64,000 bases of DNA from Pantoea sp. Cy-639 (lineage in GTDB: Bacteria > Pseudomonadota > Gammaproteobacteria > Pseudomonadales > Pseudomonadaceae). Of this stretch, positions 17,828 through 27,344 are shown one piece after another. How positions within the stretch are numbered: the stretch's first letter is position 1; each line of letters starts with the position of its first letter. The position numbers and the translations under genes are program-made. The notes beneath the pieces were generated by a model. That model worked only from the letters and a program-made list of their open reading frames with translations, had not been told where the DNA came from and did not search any database. The stretch spans positions 372,001 through 436,000 of the forward strand of contig NZ_VWXI01000001.1 of the NCBI RefSeq assembly GCF_011752525.1, given 5' to 3'.

Positions 17828-17911
17828 TCAGCTGGGTGGAATGGTGCCCAGCAGACCGATCATGATAGTCAGCAGCAGAAAACCACCCAGGAACAGAGCG
17901 AGCTTGCCCAT
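17828..17911 (-). CDS. 27-residue single-helix membrane protein
   Basis: ATG at 17911 is preceded by GAGG with five to six bases of spacing. The product is MGKLALFLGGFLLLT followed by IMIGLLGTIPPS and a TGA. It is one continuous hydrophobic helix after a short basic start, ending in Pro-Pro-Ser. This is the form of small conserved inner-membrane proteins that bind larger partners. No partner can be named from context. The ribosome site and clean design support a real gene, but its size makes it uncertain. Confidence 0.5.
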   Translation of the reverse strand: MGKLALFLGGFLLLTIMIGLLGTIPPS

Positions 17912-18189
17912 CGGAACCTCTACAGTGTGATGACGGAACGGCAAGGCGGGACGATGCGGGCCTGGCCTGCCCGGCTCGCCGGGGCGGCGCGCTGGACATG
18001 GCGATATTGTCCGCCCCCCGCTGATACGGTTACAGAATCAGGTTCGCGTAAAAAAAGCAGATCAGATGAACATTCAGAACCTACCGAACCTTCATCTTTC
18101 CACGCTGACTGTCAGCTATCCTGTGTCGCCCGCGCCCCTGCTTGCGTCAGACCCGCAAGCGTTTCGCCTTTCTCCCATCCCAGGCCACC

Positions 18190-19110
18190 ATGCAAGCACT
18201 CCTGCAAGAGATCCTCGATCAAGTCCGCCCCCTGCTCGACCAAGGCCAGGTGGCGCAATACATCCCTGCCCTGGCCCAGGTCGACCCGCACCAGCTGGGC
18301 ATTGCCGTACAGGGCCTCGACGGCCAGTTGCACTGTGCCGGCGATGCCCGCACCCCGTTCTCGATCCAGAGCATTTCCAAGGTGTTCAGCCTGGTCCAGG
18401 CGATCAACCACAGCGGCGAGGCCATCTGGTCGCGCCTGGGCTACGAGCCGTCCGGCCAGGCGTTCAACTCGCTGGTGCAGCTGGAGGTGGAGAAAGGCCG
18501 GCCACGCAACCCGTTCATCAACGCCGGCGCCCTGGTGATCTGCGATATCAATCAGTCGCGCTATGCCACCCCGTCGCTGTCGATGCGCGACTTCGTCCGC
18601 CGCCTGGCGGCCAACCCACGTATCGTCAGCGACCCGGTGGTGGCCGAGTCGGAATACCAGCACCGCGCGCGCAACGCGGCCATGGCCTACCTGATGCAGT
18701 CCTTCGGCAACTTCCACAACGATGTCGATGCGGTGCTGCGCAGCTATTTCCATCACTGCGCCCTGTCGATGAGCTGCGTGGACGTGGCGCGTGGTTTCAC
18801 CTTCCTCGCCAACAGCGGCTATTGCCCGCACAGCCGCGAGCAGGTGCTGAGCCCGCGCCAGGCGCAGCAGGTGAACGCGATCATGGCCACCAGCGGGCTG
18901 TATGACGAAGCCGGCAATTTCGCCTATCGGGTCGGCCTGCCGGGCAAGAGCGGCGTGGGCGGCGGGATCGTCGCCGTGGTGCCGGGGCGCTACAGCATCT
19001 GCGTATGGTCGCCGGCGCTCAATGCCTCGGGCAACTCGCTGGCGGGATTGCGGGCACTGGAGCTGCTCAGCGAACGCATGACCGGGTCGGTGTTCTCGGC
19101 AGTGCCCTGA
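18190..19110 (+). CDS. glsA: glutaminase A
   Basis: The protein has 302 residues, normal for the family, which hydrolyses L-glutamine to glutamate and ammonia. The serine-dependent beta-lactamase-like fold shows the S61-x-x-K64 dyad in [14 protein letters not shown], with NPFINAGAL, the Tyr/Asn-rich [14 protein letters not shown], and KSGVGGGI near the C-terminus. The ATG at 18190 gives the typical N-terminus; the frame runs further upstream but does not look coding. The gene is monocistronic. Confidence 0.95.
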   Translation: MQALLQEILDQVRPLLDQGQVAQYIPALAQVDPHQLGIAVQGLDGQLHCAGDARTPFSIQSISKVFSLVQAINHSGEAIWSRLGYEPSGQAFNSLVQLEVEKGRPRNPFINAGALVICDINQSRYATPSLSMRDFVRRLAANPRIVSDPVVAESEYQHRARNAAMAYLMQSFGNFHNDVDAVLRSYFHHCALSMSCVDVARGFTFLANSGYCPHSREQVLSPRQAQQVNAIMATSGLYDEAGNFAYRVGLPGKSGVGGGIVAVVPGRYSICVWSPALNASGNSLAGLRALELLSERMTGSVFSAVP

Positions 19111-19126
19111 GCCCCCCAGAAACGAC

Positions 19127-19179
19127 CAAGGCCGCTCCTGCGGACACCGCCATCGGTGGTGCCTGCAGGAGCGGCCTTG
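19127..19179. repeat. long perfect inverted repeat between glsA and tpsA
   Basis: CAAGGCCGCTCCTGC (19127-19141) and GCAGGAGCGGCCTTG (19165-19179) are 15-bp perfect arms enclosing a nested CACCG/CGGTG. There is no T-run. It sits between two convergent genes and resembles Pseudomonas REP-type palindromes; it may also stop transcription from both sides. Confidence 0.7.
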
Positions 19180-19218
19180 ACCGTGTCGGGGCCGCGAACC
19201 GACCCCGGGTAGCACAGC

Positions 19219-22200
19219 TTACAACAGCCCGTCGATATGCCCTTCGACCGTCACCGGCCCGACCGTCAACTTGCCATTCTCGAGCGAGGCAGCAGGCAGG
19301 CTCAGTTCCGGCAGCGTCGGCTGGTCCAACGTGGCCTTGAGCTCGTAGCTGACCGGTTTCAGCTCGGCACCGAGCAACGTACCGCCCTGCTCCACGCCCG
19401 ACCCCGCCAGCGCCAGGCCAGCCTCGGCGGTGATGCGCGAATCGTCCTTCACCTTCGCCGAACGCACGAACTCGCCCTGGGCATTGAAAGATGGCTTGTA
19501 GTCCTGCTTGGCCGGCGCCTCCCCTTCCTTGGCTTCACCAGGCTTGCCGGTCAGTCCGGCGCCCAGGTCGAGACGCACCGAGGTCCGGGTGTCCTGGCGA
19601 TCCTGGATCACCAGTCCGCCGTCCAGTTGCCCCCCGACCTGCCTGCCTTCGACCCGTGCGCCGCTGAGCTGCGCCTGGCCGACGCTGTCGAGCTGAACGC
19701 TGTCGGCGTTGATACGGCTATTGCCCTGGGTGGTGGCTTGCAGGTGATCCACCTGGACCTTGGCGCCCAGCTCGAAGCCCTGGCTAGCCTTGCCCGGCTG
19801 ATCGGCATCGACCGGCGTGGTCTGGGCCAGGTTGCCACCGGCCTTGAGGTCCACCCCCCAGTTGGTGCGGCCTTGGGTCGACTGCGCCGACTCCATGACC
19901 AGCCCGCCCGCCCCCGCGCTCACGGCGACATCACGGCCGGCCACCTGACTCCCCTGCAAATGCACCGACTGCCCCTGCAACGCTACCGTGTCGCGGGACT
20001 CGAGGTGGCCACCTTGGAGGGTGGTCGATGCCTCGCGGGTCTGCCCCGCCTTGACGTTGCCGCCGAGCGTGCCAGCCAGCTCATGGCCCTGCTCGCCAGT
20101 GGCGGACTTGCCGCCCAGGTTCAAGCCGCCGCCAAGTTGCAAGCCGTTCACCGTGCGGCTGTCACTGGCCGCTTGCAGTTCCAGGGTGCCACCGGCCTTG
20201 ACCTCGAGCGGGCCTGTGGTGCGAATGTCCGTGCCCTGCTGGACCTGGCCGCCACCGCTGCTCAGGCGCACCGGGCCCTGGCCGGTGACCTGCACCACCC
20301 GCGCCTTGCTGTCGGCCTGCTGTTCGCCGCTGTAGTCGAGTTGCCCAGCGACACCCAGGTCGACCTTGTCACCCACCGGCAAGGTACCGACAGTCAGCGA
20401 TCCGCTGCCGTCCAGCTTGCTGCTGTCGCGATGGGTCTGATCACTGGCCTGCTGCAGCGCCAGTTCGCCACCCGTGGCGAGGGTCACGCCGCCTTGGCCA
20501 CCGTCGAGGCGGCTACCTTCGAGGCGCGCGTCGCCGCCCACCTGGACGTTCACGCCCTGGCTCGCGGTAAAGGCGCCCACCACTGCGGTGGACGAGCCCT
20601 CGTCGATGCGCTTGCTGCCGCCTGAGCCGCTGGCGGTGACATTGAGATCCTCGCCAGTCTTGGTGTAGACCCGCGCCGCGACATCGGCATTGACCTGACG
20701 GTCGCTGCGTTCATGGGTGTTGCTGGCCGCGTCCGCCTGCAGCGAGCCCGCATGCACGTTCAAAGCACCCTCGCTGGCGGTGTAGCGGGTGCCCTGGTCC
20801 TTCAGTGCGCCGGCGACGTCGAGGTCGACATGCTGTCCGCTGAACTGGCTCACCACCGCAGTTCCCGTCTGCTCGGACTGCTGCTGGCTGGCATGGCCGA
20901 CTGCAACATCGACGCCCAGGTTCGGCGAACCCAGCTTGCCCAGGGTGTCGACCAGCGAGGCCTTGCCCTCGAGCACGTCGCGCGCCTCCTTGACCGGCAG
21001 CTTGCCGTCGAGGGCGTCCTTGACCGACAGCTTGCCATCGATCACATCGCTGACCACACCGGCGATCGGCCGGACGATGTCCTTGTACTCGGCATTGACG
21101 CCGATGTCCGCCGTCCAGCTGCTCTGCTGGTGGCTGCTGCTGGTGCTATCGCGCGCCGCACGGTTGTCCACCGCGTCGGCCGTCACGGTCAATCCCTTGG
21201 CGCTGCTCACCTGCGCCCCTTCGCTGAGCAAAGTGCCCGCGTTGATGGTCAGGTTGCCGCTGCTGCTCACGCTGCTGGTCTTCGCAGTGCTGCTGCTGGC
21301 CGCATCGGCACTGGTGGCGTGGGCGAAATCGACCCCGGCACCGGCGCGATCGAGGCCACCGGTGACATACAGGCCGCCACCGGTGCGGCGGCTGTCGGCG
21401 CTCTCGCTGTGCTGGTCCTGTCCGGCCTGCAACGACACCTGCTGGCCGCCGAGGGTGGTGTCGCCGGCGGTGGACTGCAGCGTCGCGCCCTTGAGTGCCA
21501 GCTCGCTGCCGGCATTGACCTGCACCGAGCTGGCGCTGAGGTTGGCGCCGTGCTGGGTGACATCGGTGGCGCTGCTGCCTTGGTGCTCGCTCACATAGCC
21601 GACACCGGCGCGGTACTGCCCGCTGCCCGGTTTCGTCGCCCCAGCCGAGGCGACAAAGCCACGGCTGTCGCTGCTGGAGCTGTGCTCGCGACGGTCTTCG
21701 GCAGCACTCAAGGTGACGTCGCCGGCGGCTTCGGCACTCAGCGCGCCGTTGGCCTTGACCGTGGCGCCGACCACATCCAGGTTCTCGCCGCTGCTCAGGC
21801 CAAGCGTGCCACCTGCCACCAGCTCGCTGCGCACCGCCGTGCTCTCGCGGCTGCCGGCGCTGGCCTGGTTGTGGCTGATGCCGAAGAACTTGCTCTGCTG
21901 GTCATGGCTGTCGCGCGCGTCGGTACGCGAGGCAGTGCCGATCTGCACCTGCTTGCCAGTGATGCGGATGTCCTTGCCGCTGGCCAACTGCGCGCCTTCA
22001 GTGGTCAACGCCCCCTTGGCCTGCAAGTTGATGTCGCCGCCTTTGAGCTGGGTGGTGACGCTGCGCTGGGTTTGCGTGCGCTTGTCCCAGTCGGCCTTCC
22101 AGAAGCCCTTGGTGTGCTTGCCCTGGTCAGTCTGCACATGCTGATCGGTGGCAGCGCTCAGGCGCAGGTCGGCGCCGCTGTCGACGCTCAAGGTGCCCGC

Positions 22201-23442
22201 CGCCTCGAGGCCGGCGGCGTTGATCAGGGTGTCCTGTTGCGCGCTCAATCGAGCATCGCGCTGGGCGACCACCTGGCTGCCATGCTCGCGGGTGTCGCTG
22301 TCGGTCTGGGTGCGCTGGTAGGTTTCCCAGTCGATGCCCAGCGCGCCACTGCGCCAGTTCTCGCGCTGCTCCTGCAACTTGCGACTCTGCACGGTGGTCA
22401 GGGTGAGGTTGCGCCCGGCATCCAGGCGTACATCGCGGCCATGCACGTCGGCGGCGGCCAGGGTCAGGTCCTGGCCGCTGCGCAGGCCGACATCACCCTG
22501 GCTGGTGATGCCGGCACGGGTCGCCTGCAACGCGTTGGCCTGTGCCTCGCCGCTGATGCTCAAGTCACCAGCCGAGCGGATCTGCACACCATCGCGCCCC
22601 TCGACCTGCACGGCACCGACCCGCACACCCGCGCCCTCGGCGGTGCTGACAATATTGATGCGCCCGGCCTGCATCGCACCGAACAGGCTTGCATCAATAC
22701 GTCGTTCGCCGCTGGCAGCCGCCGGATCGATATCACTGAGCTGCCCGCTGGCGTGGTCCACGCGCTGGCGCCCGACGCTGAGATTGAGCTGGTCACGGGC
22801 AGCGAGACGGCCCTGGCTGTCGATACGCGGGGCGATCAGGTTGACCGAACCACCGTCGTTGCGCAGGCCACCGCCCTGCACCTGCAACTGACCACTGGCA
22901 TCACGGGTGTTCAATGCCTGCAGCTTGCCATCGTTCAGTTCAGGTCGGCCCACCACCAGGCTGGCATTGGGCGCATTGATGAAACTGGCACCGTTGACCG
23001 AAATGCCATTGGGATTGGCCAGCACATAATCGGCAGCGCGGCCGAAGATCTCCTGGGCCCCGTTGATGGCCGAAGGATTGCGGCTGATCACCTCGTTGAG
23101 GATCACGCTGGCCGCCTGGCCCTGGAACTGTGGGTTGGCCGCCAGTTGCCCGGCCAGCTGGGAGTTGCCGGCCTGCAAGGCATTGTTCAGCACCACGCCC
23201 TGGCGTTCGACGTTGTAGTCGAGGAACTGGTTGTGCGACAGGCCCGCGCCGTTGGGCGCGACGATATTGACGATGGGCACGCCGCCCTGGGTCTGCAGTT
23301 GCGCCGTGCCGCCCGGTCCGGGCGCCACCACTAGCCCCCCGGCCAGCGCCTGGGGCAGGCTCGCCGCGAGGAACAGACTGGCGATCGCCCAGCGCAGCTT
23401 GCCCTGGGGAGACAGATTGAAGGCAAAGGTGTTCATCGTCAT
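19219..23442 (-). CDS. TpsA: filamentous-haemagglutinin-like exoprotein of a two-partner secretion system
   Basis: The protein has 1407 residues. The signal peptide (cleaved near ALA, residue 34) is followed by the TPS domain (about 36-270) with YNVERQGVVLNN and the NPNG motif at 143-146 (NPNGISVNGASFINA). The body is made of haemagglutinin-type repeats (SRKLQEQRENWRSGALGIDWE, DVTLSAAEDRREHSSSS and many xxGxL repeats) expected to fold as a long beta-helix. The C-terminus ends in plain beta-helix repeats; there is no VENN motif and no toxin domain, so this looks like an adhesin and not a contact-dependent inhibition protein. It follows its transporter gene after 43 bp in one operon. Confidence 0.9.
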   Translation of the reverse strand: MTMNTFAFNLSPQGKLRWAIASLFLAASLPQALAGGLVVAPGPGGTAQLQTQGGVPIVNIVAPNGAGLSHNQFLDYNVERQGVVLNNALQAGNSQLAGQLAANPQFQGQAASVILNEVISRNPSAINGAQEIFGRAADYVLANPNGISVNGASFINAPNASLVVGRPELNDGKLQALNTRDASGQLQVQGGGLRNDGGSVNLIAPRIDSQGRLAARDQLNLSVGRQRVDHASGQLSDIDPAAASGERRIDASLFGAMQAGRINIVSTAEGAGVRVGAVQVEGRDGVQIRSAGDLSISGEAQANALQATRAGITSQGDVGLRSGQDLTLAAADVHGRDVRLDAGRNLTLTTVQSRKLQEQRENWRSGALGIDWETYQRTQTDSDTREHGSQVVAQRDARLSAQQDTLINAAGLEAAGTLSVDSGADLRLSAATDQHVQTDQGKHTKGFWKADWDKRTQTQRSVTTQLKGGDINLQAKGALTTEGAQLASGKDIRITGKQVQIGTASRTDARDSHDQQSKFFGISHNQASAGSRESTAVRSELVAGGTLGLSSGENLDVVGATVKANGALSAEAAGDVTLSAAEDRREHSSSSDSRGFVASAGATKPGSGQYRAGVGYVSEHQGSSATDVTQHGANLSASSVQVNAGSELALKGATLQSTAGDTTLGGQQVSLQAGQDQHSESADSRRTGGGLYVTGGLDRAGAGVDFAHATSADAASSSTAKTSSVSSSGNLTINAGTLLSEGAQVSSAKGLTVTADAVDNRAARDSTSSSHQQSSWTADIGVNAEYKDIVRPIAGVVSDVIDGKLSVKDALDGKLPVKEARDVLEGKASLVDTLGKLGSPNLGVDVAVGHASQQQSEQTGTAVVSQFSGQHVDLDVAGALKDQGTRYTASEGALNVHAGSLQADAASNTHERSDRQVNADVAARVYTKTGEDLNVTASGSGGSKRIDEGSSTAVVGAFTASQGVNVQVGGDARLEGSRLDGGQGGVTLATGGELALQQASDQTHRDSSKLDGSGSLTVGTLPVGDKVDLGVAGQLDYSGEQQADSKARVVQVTGQGPVRLSSGGGQVQQGTDIRTTGPLEVKAGGTLELQAASDSRTVNGLQLGGGLNLGGKSATGEQGHELAGTLGGNVKAGQTREASTTLQGGHLESRDTVALQGQSVHLQGSQVAGRDVAVSAGAGGLVMESAQSTQGRTNWGVDLKAGGNLAQTTPVDADQPGKASQGFELGAKVQVDHLQATTQGNSRINADSVQLDSVGQAQLSGARVEGRQVGGQLDGGLVIQDRQDTRTSVRLDLGAGLTGKPGEAKEGEAPAKQDYKPSFNAQGEFVRSAKVKDDSRITAEAGLALAGSGVEQGGTLLGAELKPVSYELKATLDQPTLPELSLPAASLENGKLTVGPVTVEGHIDGLL

Positions 23443-23485
23443 AGGTCACTCTCCATGTAGGTGCTGCAATACGGTGTACCCGGGC

Positions 23486-25204
23486 TCAGATCTGTACGCT
23501 GGCCCGGAACAGCCAGACTTCCGGCTCGCGGTGCAAGCCGCTGGGGGTGGTCAGGCTGCGTTGGTAGTCGAGGTCGAACTGCAGGTCTTTCCAGGCCAGG
23601 TTCAGGCCGAGGCTGGCGCCGCCCAGGCGCTGGCTGGTGGCGCCGTGGTCGGCCTTGATCCAGCCGTGGTCCAGGCCGATGCGCGGGGTGATGCCCAGCG
23701 GCCCCTGCTGACGCAGCGGCAGGCGCAGGGTGTTGCGCCAGATCGCCCCGCTGGCGCCGGACAGGCTGCTGACCCGGTAGCCGCGTACCGCGGAATCGTC
23801 GGTGCCAAGCAACTGCTCGATGGCCGGCAACGGGTCGGGGCTGTACTGCAGGTTGAGCTGGCTCTGCCACTGCCAGGGCTGGCCGGCCAACTGGCCGTTG
23901 CGCCACTGGCCGAGACTGGCGCGGTACTTGTGGAACTGTGCCCGGGGCAAATCGTCGACCAGACGCCGGGCATCGTCGTCGGCGCCAAGCCAGCGCAGGC
24001 CCTGGGCATAGTTGAAGTCCAGGTTCCAGACCGCGCGGTCGAGCCAGAACAGGTTGAGGCCGGCCTCGGCCACGGTCAGCGTGGGGCTCTGGATATCCAG
24101 GCGCACCTTGGCGAACTCACTGTCGACGTCCTTGTGCGCCAGTTGCAGGCTGGCGCTCAGCTGATGGCTCTGGTCGCGCCACAGCACCCGCTCGCCGCGC
24201 AGGCTGAGCTGGTCGGTGATGCCCGTGCTGTACAAGGTCTGGCTGCTGAGCTTGACCGGCGCGCGGTACTCGGCGTGGCTGGCGAACAGGCTGAAGGTCC
24301 AGTAGCCGTAGGGCACGGCATAGTAGAGGCTGGCGTTGCGACTGTAGCGGTCCGCCTGGTTGAGGGTGTCGCTGGCGCTGAGGCTGAGCAGGTCGTTGAG
24401 CCCCAAGGGGCTGTCCAGGCCCAGGCTGAGCACGCTGCGGTCACGTCCGGTACTGGCGCTGCCGAGATTGTCCAGGCCCAGGCCCAGCGATACCCGGGGC
24501 TGTCCGGCACTGCGAGCACGCAGGATGATGCGCGAGGCGCCCGGCTGGCTGCCCGGGGCGATATCGGCGCCGAGATCGACCGAACGCAGGCGATTCAACT
24601 GGTCCAGGCCCTGCTCCAGATCTCGCAGATTGAGCGGTCGCCCGAGCATGTCGGGGAAGGCTCCTGCCAGGGACACCGGCAGTTGCTGGTCGGCCAGCTC
24701 GATGGCCTCCAGATAGCCCTCGTCGACCAGGATGTCCAGCGACTGGCCGGCTGCCGGGGCACTGGCCAGGTAGGGGCGGCTGGCGATGTAGCCTTTCTCG
24801 ACATACAGCGCGGTGATGGTCGCCAGCAGGTGGTTGATCTGGCCAACGCCCATGCACGGTGCCAGCAGTGGCTGGATACGTGCGTCGACGACACTGCGCT
24901 CGATCAGCGTGACTCCGCCGACGCGCACGCCGCTCACCGCCCAGCAGTACTCATCCTGCGCCACCGACTGCGGCGCCTGCACGGTGCCGCCGGGTGGCGC
25001 GAACGTGCCGCGCTGCAATTGTCGGCGGCGTTGCTCCAGTTGCAATTGCTGCAAGTCGCGCTGCTGCTGTTGCTGTTGGCGCAAGGCTTCCTGCCCCGGC
25101 GCCACCGGTTCGGCCTGGACGTCGCCGTACAGGCCCAGCCAGGCCAGCGACAACAGCACGCAAGGGGCGGAACAACGGCGGGAACTGGCTAACCGGTACG
25201 ACAT
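23486..25204 (-). CDS. TpsB: FhaC/ShlB-type outer-membrane transporter
   Basis: The protein has 572 residues from ATG 25204. The signal peptide ends VQA, followed by a Gln-rich segment (RQQQQQQRDLQQLQLEQRRR), two POTRA domains (about 80-210: CWAVSGVRVGGVTLIERSV; LDILVDEGYLEAIEL) and a 16-strand barrel. The two barrel signatures are present: VRGYRVSSL (the RGY tip of loop L6) and the strand LGIDHGWIK-type GLDHG. It should export the TpsA protein encoded next. Confidence 0.92.
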   Translation of the reverse strand: MSYRLASSRRCSAPCVLLSLAWLGLYGDVQAEPVAPGQEALRQQQQQQRDLQQLQLEQRRRQLQRGTFAPPGGTVQAPQSVAQDEYCWAVSGVRVGGVTLIERSVVDARIQPLLAPCMGVGQINHLLATITALYVEKGYIASRPYLASAPAAGQSLDILVDEGYLEAIELADQQLPVSLAGAFPDMLGRPLNLRDLEQGLDQLNRLRSVDLGADIAPGSQPGASRIILRARSAGQPRVSLGLGLDNLGSASTGRDRSVLSLGLDSPLGLNDLLSLSASDTLNQADRYSRNASLYYAVPYGYWTFSLFASHAEYRAPVKLSSQTLYSTGITDQLSLRGERVLWRDQSHQLSASLQLAHKDVDSEFAKVRLDIQSPTLTVAEAGLNLFWLDRAVWNLDFNYAQGLRWLGADDDARRLVDDLPRAQFHKYRASLGQWRNGQLAGQPWQWQSQLNLQYSPDPLPAIEQLLGTDDSAVRGYRVSSLSGASGAIWRNTLRLPLRQQGPLGITPRIGLDHGWIKADHGATSQRLGGASLGLNLAWKDLQFDLDYQRSLTTPSGLHREPEVWLFRASVQI

Positions 25205-25339
25205 ACAACACCCATGCAAACGAAACAGCGCGAAAGACGCTCACCGGCGTCGGCAACAGCCTGAACTTTCCGGCTTACTTATTTGAGGGTATCGGCACAA
25301 CTCATGAAACTTTAGTTCGTCGGGACAGCGCTACCTGCT

Positions 25340-25577
25340 ACTTGATCAAAAGTTGATCAAGTTCGTCTATTCATTCCTTGAAATACTCGATACAAGTTCT
25401 ACAGGCCTTCTGGTTCATGGCCTGGAGAGCCGCAACTGGTAAAACTGTCCAACAATCCAACTGCCACACAGATGTGCCGAAGCCTTCTTACCGACAGAAA
25501 CGAATTGCGCGTCGAAATATTTAGGCACTTTGCTGAAAAGCATCTTTCCAGCGGCAGCTCGTACAACTTTTGATCAA
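25340..25577. promoter_or_regulatory. three TTGATCAA boxes in the AT-rich tpsB upstream region
   Basis: The 458-bp gap 25205-25662 contains no gene. It holds ACTTGATCAA-AAG-TTGATCAAGT (25340-25362), a perfect 10-bp inverted repeat, and a third TTGATCAA at 25570-25577. The whole gap is markedly AT-richer than its surroundings. This looks like a regulator-binding region for the tps operon; the regulator is unknown. Confidence 0.45.
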
Positions 25578-25662
25578 CTTGAAAGTTGTTTGGCCAGGGC
25601 TCGCCGTGTCGTCGATGCCCATTCGCAAGCGGCCCTCGAGAGGCACGCTTGCGTGGACAGCC

Positions 25663-26304
25663 TCAGGCCGTCTGCCGACGCATCGCCAGAATCGCCGCAC
25701 CAAAGCCGATGAAGGTGGTGCCCACTACCCGGCTCACCCAGCGCGACAGCGACGGTCGGGTCAGCACACCCTTGGCCCGGGCGGCAAGCGCGGCGTACAG
25801 GCTCAATGACGTCAGCGACAACAGGATGAAGATCCCGGTCAGCAGCAGGAACTGCGGCAGCAGTGCAGCCCCCTGGTCGATGAACTGCGGAAACAGCGCG
25901 GTGAAGAACATCGTCGCCTTGGGATTGGTGACGGCGGTGAGGAATGCCGACTTGTACAGCTTCGCTGGCGTCGGCCGACGCCGGGCATCGCCCTGCTCCG
26001 TCCCGGCCACCAGCATCGGGCTGTTCTTCAGCAATTGCCGGGCACCGAGGTAGAACAGGTAGCCGGCGCCGACCAGCTTGACGGCGTTGAACAGCATCTC
26101 GGAGCTGGCCAGCAGCGCGCCCAGCCCTAGCATCGCCGCCGCCGACAGGCAGAACAGTCCGCTGGCATTGCCCAGCGACGACCACACCGCACTGCGCTGG
26201 CCATGGGCCAGGCTGTTGTTGATCGCCATCAGGGTGGCAGGTCCGGGGCTGGCGATGGCGATCGCGGCGACCAGGGTGAAGGCGAGAAGCGAATGGGTGT
26301 CCAT
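25663..26304 (-). CDS. LysE family amino-acid/threonine-type exporter
   Basis: The protein has 213 residues from ATG 26304 (GAGGG upstream). It has six hydrophobic segments with the family's SPGPATLMAINNSLAHGQRSA motif (19-39) and the later TNPKATMFFTALFPQF motif. LysE/RhtB proteins export amino acids or homoserine lactone-like compounds; the substrate cannot be told. It ends next to the AT-rich tps control region. Confidence 0.9.
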   Translation of the reverse strand: MDTHSLLAFTLVAAIAIASPGPATLMAINNSLAHGQRSAVWSSLGNASGLFCLSAAAMLGLGALLASSEMLFNAVKLVGAGYLFYLGARQLLKNSPMLVAGTEQGDARRRPTPAKLYKSAFLTAVTNPKATMFFTALFPQFIDQGAALLPQFLLLTGIFILLSLTSLSLYAALAARAKGVLTRPSLSRWVSRVVGTTFIGFGAAILAMRRQTA

Positions 26305-26443
26305 GTACGACCCTCGGGCAGGTGGCGAAAGCCGCATGATACCCATGCCAGAGCCTCTGTGGGAGGATTCTGGTTTTATCGTAAGGTTGTGCCACGTACC
26401 ATGGCCGCTTCATACACTCCGGCATCCGACCTGTGAGGCAAGC

Positions 26444-26680
26444 TTGAGTCTGCAACAGGAAATCCAGCGCATCTTCGGCGAACGTTGCTTCGAGCGACCG
26501 ATCTTCTACAACAATCCCGGCGGCCTGCGTTTCGAGCTGGCCGAGTCGGGCAATGCCATCGACCGCTTCGTCACTGCCCTGAGCAAGGCGATGATCGTTT
26601 GCCGCGACGTGTTCGAAGACCAGACCCACGTGCTGGTCTGCCTGCGCGAACACAGCACGTACGCGCGGATCAGCGCCCGC
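26444..26680 (+). pseudogene. N-terminal fragment of a DUF3885-like gene
   Basis: A TTG at 26444 with GAGG five bases upstream begins SLQQEIQRIFGERCFERPIF, followed by FYNNPGGLRFELAESG and a helix to about HSTYARISARE (79 residues). This looks like the start of a DUF3885 protein, which is normally more than twice as long. After about 26680 the frame remains open but the sequence is the antisense of another gene fragment and then of crcB, so the rest of the domain is missing. The loss looks like one deletion. Confidence 0.55.
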
Positions 26681-26681
26681 G

Positions 26682-26841
26682 AAACCACCGCCAGGGGTGG
26701 CCCAGTAGTCATCGCCGGCCAGGGGCCCCTGGGTGTGGACGAGCCGGAACAGCAGCCCCTCCGCTCAGGGTCGATGACCAGCAACCTGGCCGACTCACGT
26801 GTACGCAGGGTGATATCCCTGTCGCTGCCGATGCGCCGCAC
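26682..26841 (-). pseudogene. N-terminal fragment of a NUDIX hydrolase gene, frameshifted
   Basis: On the minus strand an ATG at 26841 starts MRRIGSDRDITLRTRESARL followed by LVIDPERR. A frame change near 26758 continues as LLFRLVHTQGPLAGDDYWATPGGG, which is the strand and GGG entry of a NUDIX domain. The homology stops just where the NUDIX box should begin, at the junction with the DUF3885 fragment. It is a dead remnant. Confidence 0.55.
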
Positions 26842-26940
26842 CAGTGAAAAAGGGCGTGATCACACACCAGGCGAACGATACAGTGCGGACCACCAGCGCA
26901 ACGCCTGGCCAAATGGCACTGGCAGCCACACGACGGCCCT

Positions 26941-27318
26941 TCAGCCCAGCCAGCGCACCAGGGCGAATCCGGCGAAGGTCATCAGCAACGAGCCAAGCAC
27001 ATGGGCCAGCACCGTGGCCATGGCCCAGCCGGCACGGCCGTGCATGAGCATCGACAGCACTTCGGCCGAGAACGTCGAGAAGGTGGTCAGCCCGCCACAG
27101 AAGCCCGTGGTGATCAGCAGGCGCCAGGCCGGGTCGAGATTCGGGAAACGCAGGAAGAAGGCCATCGCCCCGCCGATGACGAAACCACCGACCAGGTTGA
27201 CCAGCAAGGTGCCGAACGGCATGCCGGGGAACAGCGAATTCAGGCGCAGGCCCACTATCCAGCGCAGCACGCAACCGGCACTGCCACCGACGACAACGGA
27301 AAACAAGGACAGGTACAT
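26941..27318 (-). CDS. crcB: fluoride exporter CrcB (Fluc channel)
   Basis: The protein has 125 residues and four membrane helices. Family motifs are GGSAGCVLRW (11-20), GTLLVNLVGGF with the pore Asn, and GGLTTFSTFSAE with the central Na-site TTFST. The protein works as a dual-topology dimer to let fluoride out. The ATG follows GGAGTCTGTCG. A fluoride riboswitch precedes it. Confidence 0.95.
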   Translation of the reverse strand: MYLSLFSVVVGGSAGCVLRWIVGLRLNSLFPGMPFGTLLVNLVGGFVIGGAMAFFLRFPNLDPAWRLLITTGFCGGLTTFSTFSAEVLSMLMHGRAGWAMATVLAHVLGSLLMTFAGFALVRWLG

Positions 27319-27344
27319 CGACAGACTCCATCAAAGGTCGGAAA

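Noticed and set aside
20713..23334. 873-codon plus-strand frame opposite tpsA
   Set aside because: The minus-strand TpsA protein is clearly real (signal peptide, NPNG motif, repeats); the plus frame is its shadow.
19219..23442. Contact-dependent inhibition (CdiA) toxin
   Set aside because: There is no VENN motif, no variable toxin end and no small immunity gene after it.
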